64,000 nt of DNA from Bostrychus sinensis (lineage: Eukaryota > Chordata > Actinopteri > Gobiiformes > Eleotridae): contig CM036244.1 of NCBI GenBank assembly GCA_020698575.1, forward strand, positions 25,216,034 through 25,280,033. The letters are read 5' to 3'. The notes under the pieces are model-generated. The model was not told where the DNA came from. It saw only the letters and a program-made list of their open reading frames with translations, and searched no databases. This document shows positions 60,781-64,000 of the stretch, one piece after another. How positions within the stretch are numbered: position 1 is the stretch's first letter; each line of letters starts with the position of its first letter. Position numbers and translations under genes: made by a program.

Positions 60781-61529
60781 TATAAGCTTTACAACAGTGG
60801 TACATCTTTTTGGGGCTCTTCTGTGTAGATGGAATGTACCTCTTGTAAACTAAAGATTTTTCTCACTGATAAAAATGGAAGACAGAAATTGTCTTATGTT
60901 TTTTTTCTTCAAATTTATTTCAAATAAATCATCAAAAAGTAAACACTAGAAGTAAATGGTGTGGCTTTGTCAGTGTGACAGCAGGGCTCCAATGTATCTG
61001 CGAAGAATGTGATAATATATGCATTGAAAATTAGGTACGAATGAACTCCAGTCTTTTCTACATCTTGACAGACAGTATATGTAGTGTATATGTAATGTAA
61101 TGAACTGTAGGCCTGGTTGGTGGTTGGAGAAGCTGGTTTGGTTTGCATGTCAGCACCCTGGACACCTACTTTGATTACTTTTTGTATAAGAGTTTTTTAA
61201 TTACCTGATAAAGCTGTAGAGGGAGTTTCCTTGAGCCGGTGGGATTGTATTCAATTCCAAACCAAACGACTGCTTCTTAATTTCCTTCCTGCATCAGTTC
61301 ATCCAGTATTTCCGGGCAATTAAAACCTGTCTGTCATGTTGTATACGGCGAGTATAGCACTTTTCTAAGTACAATTACTTGAAGCAGCTTGCATTGAAAT
61401 GCCCTTGGACAAATTATTTAAGTTGTTCCTCCCAAAAGCTGGCTTGCTGGCTTTGGTTGTTTGGTTTGTTTTTGAGTTTATTGTCTGTTTGCCAAAAAAC
61501 TCAAGATAACTTTTTACTTTGAGCACTTC

Positions 61530-61715
61530 CTTGCAGTGATGTAAGAAGCATCCTAAATAAACAGAAGTACTGTTGCATCAAAATAATATTTCTCATGTTT
61601 AAGTAAAAGTAATCAACAAACGTATTACTGAAGTTGAAGTAAATAAGTATTTAATGTAATGTTTATTTAAGTACAACTATCACTATGACTACTACACTAC
61701 TATTACTGCTGTAAG
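61530..61715. repeat. 'AAGTA' MITE fragment
   Basis: 'agaagtactgttgcatc', 'aagtaaaagtaatcaa', 'tttaagtacaac' and (TAC)n near 61680-61705 match the family at 9844-10256. Confidence 0.5.
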
Positions 61716-64000
61716 ATGTTGGTGAAAGATCTGTAATTGGTCATAAAATAATTTTTTTGTTTTTGGTGTGGATCCAGACCACCTTCTGGATCCAAGATGG
61801 TTTGTTTTAGTGGATTCTTAATTTTAAGATAAAAGATTTGTTGATCAATGGATAAAGCGCTTAACACCCGAATTAGAAGAACCGCAATTTGAGTCCAGGT
61901 CTCAGCAACCTGTTGTGCCTCCTTAGCTATGGGCTTTTTGTATGACATGTATTTATTGATGCAAAATCATGGAAGTAAATGCCACCTAATCCAATAAGTG
62001 CTTTCTGTGATATTTAGGCAGAAATGCCAAACAACTGATAGCTTCACCTTTCCCAATATAAAGATGGTTTTCTGTCCCTATGCTGAGTCGTAAAATGTGA
62101 CTTTTACTTAGGGAAACTTAAAGGACAGATTAAGGATTAGTTGCAGCCAGGATCTTTTGTCTTCATTAAAGCTAATCTGTCGCCTCATTGTTTAGTCTCA
62201 CCTTCTAATTTGAAGATGCAAATTGCGATGGTGGTTCTAAATTAGCCAGCCGTCTGACATCATCCTGCTTAATATGGAAATGGCATCTCCTGCACTGCTT
62301 CATTGGTTCTCTCCTTCAAAATTCGTTGATGCCCTCTCAATATCTTTTGTTTTTATATTATTTTTTTTTCTTCAGTCTGATCTAGTGCTGCCTCCATCAC
62401 AGCTCTGGAAGTCTTGCCAGTTATTGAAGGTTGGCAAGTTCCTGTGTCCTAGCGTTAACTTTTCTTGAGAATGTCCATATCTTGTTATTTGGCTCTGTAA
62501 ATAAAATGTCAACAAATTTGTCACAGTGACCTTGAGTATGGGACTGTTCGGAAGCTCCTCAGTGTGACAGGTTATTGACTTCCAATGATCCGCCTCCTTT
62601 CTATCTTCCACATTTGTCCTTGCACTTTTGTAGACGTTCCAAATAAGGGCATTTACTGTCCTTAAGTCTAAAGTGCACATAATTGAAATACTATAACTGT
62701 GTAACATGTTAAATTGGTTTATAGCTTTATTAGTTTTACCACAGACGTATTTTATTATTTGTTATTGTGTTATACAATAATTATGAGGAACCTTTCCTAC
62801 ATGCTTTTTTTATCTGATGTCATTTAGATCACAAAAGAGGAAGTGTAGCGCCACAAAACTGTCATGTCACTTTGTAATTGATACCATGTCTGCGTCAGAT
62901 GAACCACGGAGCTTGATTGATTAAAACTTCTTTTAACTACTGGCAATTCTTGTACAAACTAGGGTTGTTCATTATAATGCAAATATATTATCTGAATATT
63001 AACATTCACGGTATTTCAACTGCAAAGGGACATTTTATTTGCAATAATAAGGTCTGGCATATTTTCATTCTTTGCTTGTAGTAATTGTTCAGCCTTAACT
63101 TGATGGTTTCTGGTAACTTGTCATGTGACCAGAAAACATAACTGAGTGGCAAGATTGTGTCCCGTGTTCATTTTGCATTTCAAATATATTCATTACATTC
63201 AAAGAGGGCAGATATACATATAACAGTTCTCAAAATAGCTATAGTAATATAGTACAGTCGTAGCACAATGTATGCTAAGCAGTGCATAATCTTTTTAATA
63301 CAAACTCACTTTGTTCTCTTTACATGTTTAGTCTCTACATGTTACTAGCAAAGTTACTTCTGAAAGGTACTGTAAGCAGCATGTGCTCGTACTGGTTTGA
63401 AAACAGTACTGCAGTCTAAATCAAAACAATGGTCTGTGAGTCTTTCCACTTTTCTGATTGGATGATCGGTAATGCAGTGTGTAGAACCAAAACAACAAAT
63501 GTAAACACACATAACAACAACTTGGCCATTATGTAAAATGTTTTTGTTGTCATTGTTGTTTTATTTTTAATAAATCAGTTGTACCATTGTTATCAGTAAA
63601 ACTAATATTTGATTTTCAAACATGTTTACGGCTCATCTTGGCACACGTGGATAATTATTTTATTTTTTTTTAAAAGTATATACTGCTCATAGCACCTTTT
63701 TATTTATTTTTTTTATGAAAAAGAAATATGTTATTTTGGGGGGAGGGGGCAAATGTTGACTAGACAATGCTGTAAATCAGTCTCCACAAAAATTCCCATC
63801 CCATGTTACATAAATAAAAATGTTAAAAATATCAGATGGATGATTTCACATGTCCTGCAGCCATGCAATCATAGCAATATAACTAATATTGATTACACAT
63901 AGTATATAATAAGAGGCTCAAATAATTTGACTCTCAAGTTGACCATTGCTGTACTTTTAGATGTTGCTGTACCTGAGATGAATACACACTGGGACACACA

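Larger units (their letters stand above)
4543..64000 (+). other. abr: abr gene, 5' part (continues past the right edge)
   Basis: ABR is a BCR paralogue with an N-terminal Dbl-homology/PH RhoGEF unit, a C2 domain and a C-terminal Rac/Cdc42 GAP domain. The window shows five candidate first exons and five shared exons. Reading phases all agree: exon 2 is entered in phase 1 and left in phase 0, exons 3, 4 and 5 are phase 0 at both ends, and exon 6 leaves in phase 1. With the MEPLS start the visible part encodes 232 residues. The next exon, expected to begin ALLYKP in the family, was not found before base 64000, so the following intron exceeds 3.9 kb. Confidence 0.93.
60378..64000 (+). other. abr intron, continues past the window
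   Basis: No exon found. It contains a hAT-like MITE (60514-60780), an 'aagta' MITE fragment (61530-61715), a SINE-like B-box match near 61888-61900 and a G-rich tract (63739-63749). The exon beginning ALLYKP was looked for and not seen. Confidence 0.6.

Noticed and set aside
61850..61920. Possible tRNA gene or SINE head with a B-box-like 'ttgagtcc'
   Set aside because: No convincing cloverleaf or A box; at most a decayed SINE fragment.

Overview
The window is vertebrate nuclear DNA, almost certainly from a ray-finned fish. Short coding exons with GT/AG borders sit in AT-rich introns full of tRNA-derived SINEs, Tc1/mariner and hAT-like remnants, MITEs and microsatellites. All recognisable genes lie on the + strand. 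No bacterial, CRISPR or viral system was seen.

Layout. (1) Bases 134-325 are the last coding exon of an aspartoacylase gene (aspa), followed by its 3' UTR. (2) About 4.2 kb downstream begins abr (active breakpoint cluster region-related, a BCR paralogue with RhoGEF and RhoGAP activity). It fills the rest of the window and runs off the right edge. The shared exons are 46891-47072 (exon 2), 52631-52729, 54407-54592, 59014-59121 and 60047-60107. They encode the linker and the first part of the DH (RhoGEF) domain. The remaining DH, PH, C2 and RhoGAP exons lie beyond base 64000.

Main result. The abr locus carries five separate candidate first coding exons, each ending at a GT donor in a phase that fits a specific downstream exon. 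They are a 265-codon BCR-like oligomerisation exon (4543-5338, phase 1), the classical MEPLS exon (24013-24073, phase 1), an MNWKG exon (31595-31655, phase 1), an acidic MEEEEEE exon (50017-50139, phase 0, skipping exon 2), and a short MEVLL exon (60332-60377, phase 1, skipping the first half of the DH domain). The gene could therefore produce proteins with a BCR-type coiled coil, without it, or with a truncated GEF module, depending on the promoter. The BCR-like and MNWKG exons are the least expected.

The introns hold no other gene that I can support. They do show a tandem duplication in which one unit carries a Tc1-like element (itself split by a SINE with an 8-bp target duplication) while the other preserves the empty site. 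They also hold a TIR element inserted in another repeat, a long GT/TTTGTG array upstream of the fourth promoter, a strong minus-strand G-quadruplex motif, and several RFX X-box-like and CTCF-like motifs. All functional statements rest on reading and translating the sequence and on remembered family sequences; no search was run.
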